NCBI GenBank assembly: GCA_002633005.1
Contig: NMRA01000861.1
Location: 5,696 to 37,653 of the forward strand
Direction: 5' to 3'
Source of the DNA: Phoronis australis
Taxonomy: Eukaryota; Phoronida; Phoronidae
DNA length: 31,958 nt
Part shown: positions 30,136 to 31,958 of the stretch, in pieces
Layout of the letters: every line of letters starts with the position of its first letter
Numbering within the stretch: position 1 is the first letter of the stretch
Position numbers and translations under genes: made by a program
Notes under the pieces: generated by a model
The model's input: only the letters and a program-made list of their open reading frames with translations
Database searches by the model: none
What the model was told of the DNA's origin: nothing

Positions 30136-31602
30136 ATTATGACAGTGATTCACTTAGAGCATTTGCTCTTAAACACAAAGATGACTTTTGTATGTTATCT
30201 CTAAACATATTAAGTACCTGAGCTAAGTTTGATAGCCTGTTTCTGTTTCTCCACCAACTGTACCAGGTGAATTTCCACTGTAATGCAATTTGTCTGCCGG
30301 AAACTTAGCTTGTTGGTGATGCTGACCGTTCATTATTTCAAATTGATAATTATTACTCACATCCACAACTCATTGGAGTATAAAAATGTGATTCTGCAGT
30401 TTTTGAGTCACAGTTTGTGACCTTAGTTGAGGTCATCAATATGTTATTGTTGGCAATATTTATAAACCTCCCCAAAATGACAATTTAAACAAGAACATTT
30501 CTAGATGATTCTAATCCATTGATTAATAAAACTTCGGCAAACCAAAACTCATGTCATATTCGCAGGTGATTTTAAAATCAATTTCTTAAAAGTGGACGAG
30601 AGGCCCTCGTTCGGAGAATTATACATCTCTATGTCTTTCAATCGTTTTTCTCCAATTACTTTTCCCACTAGTTACTCTGAGTTTTCTGCTTCACTTATTG
30701 ACCACATTTTCTACAAATTTAAATTACGAGTTCTAACATTGATCCAGTTTCGGAGATCTACTATTCTAATATGTCTGATCATTTACCTAATATTTTATCT
30801 TGTTTTAAGAAAAACATCAAAAACGCAAGAGCTCCAAAATTTGCTAACAGAAATGTCACCAATGACCATAGATTGAAAAAGGTGTACGGTGAATTTTCGC
30901 CATACTAATGTACTTTGTCATATGGATACAAATTTAAATGGTGATCCCAATATGCATTATAATTTATTTCAGGATTCTGTTCTTGCTTGTTTAAATAAGT
31001 TCAGTATAGTAAGATTCAATAAATATAAGCACAAAAACAATCTTTGGGTCTTCCAAGGTATTTTAAACTCTCTTAAGTTTAGAGGCAGGATTTACAGACC
31101 ACGTAAACCACCCAAAATGCTATCAATTTTGTCTCATTGAAAACAAACCTAAAATCTATAAAATTCTGAAAAAAATTCTGAAAGAGAAGAGACTTCATCA
31201 TCACAATCAGTTTCCGGGCCATGTTGGTTCTCCTAAGAACACTTGGACAGAAATTAATAACTTATTGAATAGAAATGACTTTATAATATCAAATAATCCT
31301 TCCAAAGTAAAGATTAATGTTGAAATGGTTTGTGACGAGGGTGAGATTGTAAATCACTTTAAGAATTATTTTTAATAATATTGCCTCACACTCTCTACCT
31401 ACTCCTTCTTCGAATTTGTCATGTCTTTTTTAGATTTTGAATCCGCTGCTACACTTAACTTTGAACCAATTTTCCCAATTGATAATAGAAAAGTAATAAA
31501 TTCTTTCCAGCTAAACCTACTTGTGGTCACAATGGCATACCCATAAAAATAATAAAATGTAGTAAGTAATCTATTAATTGAACCATTGTGTGTTGTTTTT
31601 AA
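30136..31602 (+). pseudogene. LINE ORF2 remnant: AP-endonuclease and start of reverse transcriptase
   Basis: In order along the plus strand: LSLNI...AKFDSL (endonuclease start), a decayed AICLPET motif (usually QETW; the tryptophan codon is a stop), GNIYKPP, FAGDFKINFLK (GDFN in active elements, so the key asparagine is Lys), ASLIDHIFYKF, then after a frame shift SDHLP, the linker NLWVFQGILNSLKF, NTWTEINNLLNRN, IVNHFKNYF, and finally CGHNGIPIKIIK plus LLIEPLCVVF from the N-terminal RT domain. The order is that of CR1/Jockey-group LINEs. Several frame shifts and stops are present, and similarity ends at about 31602 before the catalytic RT motif, so it is inactive and 3' truncated. Probably the same element as the ORF1 pieces at 25.6-27.9 kb. 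Confidence 0.85.
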
Positions 31603-31722
31603 AGGCGAAGGCAACCTTTTTCCATGTCATTTTGAGCTAAAATAAGGTAGGTTGGTTATCCTAGACATATTTTTCACTTAATTACAGCTTTTCGTAATTT
31701 TATTAATTATTCGTCCGCTTTT

Positions 31723-31761
31723 CCGGAAGTGACGTTTTAGGAGGCAAGCGCTTCCCGCCAA
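31723..31761 (+). promoter_or_regulatory. Promoter motifs of the THAP gene: ETS/CRE-like and E2F-like
   Basis: CCGGAAGTGACG (31723-31734) joins an ETS core (CCGGAAGT) to a CRE half-site (TGACG), a common arrangement in TATA-less metazoan promoters. TTCCCGCCAA (31752-31761) matches the E2F consensus. CpG density rises from about 31710 onward, relative to the AT-rich DNA to the left. The motifs lie about 105-145 bp upstream of the ATG. Activity is inference. Confidence 0.55.
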
Positions 31762-31867
31762 TTTCTTTTCACATAGTCTGACTGTGAGAGCTGCCGAGTC
31801 AGTCATTGTTCTACCTCGGTTGTGTTAAGTTCCGTCGTCGTTCGCTTTCATTTACTAGTCAGTCAAC

Positions 31868-31958
31868 ATGCCACACTGTTGCTGCGTACCGGGATGTAGT
31901 AATTATCGGCTCACGCGCGCTTTGGGAGTGCCTTTGCATCGCTTTCCGATGGATGACA
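31868..31958 (+). CDS. THAP-domain protein, N-terminus (runs off the window)
   Basis: The ATG at 31868 (context GTCAACATGC, with A at -3) opens a frame to the window edge. The 30 visible residues begin MPHCCCVPGCSNY and end PLHRFPMDD. This is the classic start of a THAP zinc finger: a cysteine pair (C6 and C10, C-x3-C), then the F/L-H-R-F-P segment. The W, C-x2-H and AVPT-like parts should follow beyond 31958. THAP domains bind DNA and occur in transcription regulators and in P-element-type transposases; which applies here cannot be told. A CpG-containing promoter with ETS and E2F motifs favours a host gene. It is on the opposite strand to NUBP2, whose 5' exons must lie to the right or were missed. 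Confidence 0.88.
   Translation, partial: MPHCCCVPGCSNYRLTRALGVPLHRFPMDD

Noticed and set aside
1-31958. tRNA or rRNA genes
   Set aside because: No B-box GGTTCGAATCC-like motif with a matching A box, and no conserved rRNA blocks were found on reading both strands by eye.

Overview
This is a stretch of metazoan nuclear DNA, most likely from an invertebrate. It has spliced genes with GT-AG introns, a CpG-containing promoter, satellite arrays and many transposable elements, and no prokaryotic operon structure. Five isolated N characters (618, 2451, 19058, 20463, 21705) show it is a draft assembly. The species cannot be named from the sequence.

The one gene I identify firmly is on the minus strand: the 3' end of NUBP2 (Cfd1), a cytosolic iron-sulfur cluster assembly scaffold. 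Its last three coding exons are at 23859-23969, 13047-13116 and 11758-11891. They join in phase through canonical splice sites and end at a stop codon. The 10.7-kb intron between the first two is filled with repeats. The 5' exons, with the nucleotide-binding P-loop, were not found and probably lie past the right end. A second gene starts at the right edge on the plus strand: a THAP zinc-finger protein (ATG at 31868) behind a promoter with ETS/CRE-like and E2F-like motifs. Weaker candidates are a degenerate THAP-like exon (13704-13877, plus), a possible first exon at 8538 and an orphan exon at 4893-4997.

Layout. 1-2823: 10-bp minisatellite with a 0.93-kb duplication. 2827-4500: ~198-bp satellite interrupted by a 321-bp solo LTR with a clean 5-bp target duplication. 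4500-9065: AT-rich, few features. 9066-11133: dispersed repeat, (AC)n, CTCF-motif-like repeat units and a 401-bp MITE. 11758-13116: NUBP2 terminal exons with a piggyBac-type MITE between them. 13117-23858: NUBP2 intron, with the THAP-like exon, a candidate 4.6-kb TIR element, several tandem arrays and a ~150-bp-period array whose best conserved part resembles the CTCF core motif. 24028-25438: foldback-like element with ~170-bp inverted ends. 25631-31602: remains of a non-LTR retrotransposon (ORF1, endonuclease, start of RT), split by two insertions carrying a shared 1.5-kb repeat family. 31723-31958: THAP promoter and first exon.

The most unusual observation is the oriented array of CTCF-core-like motifs spaced about 150 bp inside the NUBP2 intron, with related units 3' of the gene. 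No new enzymatic or defence system is visible.
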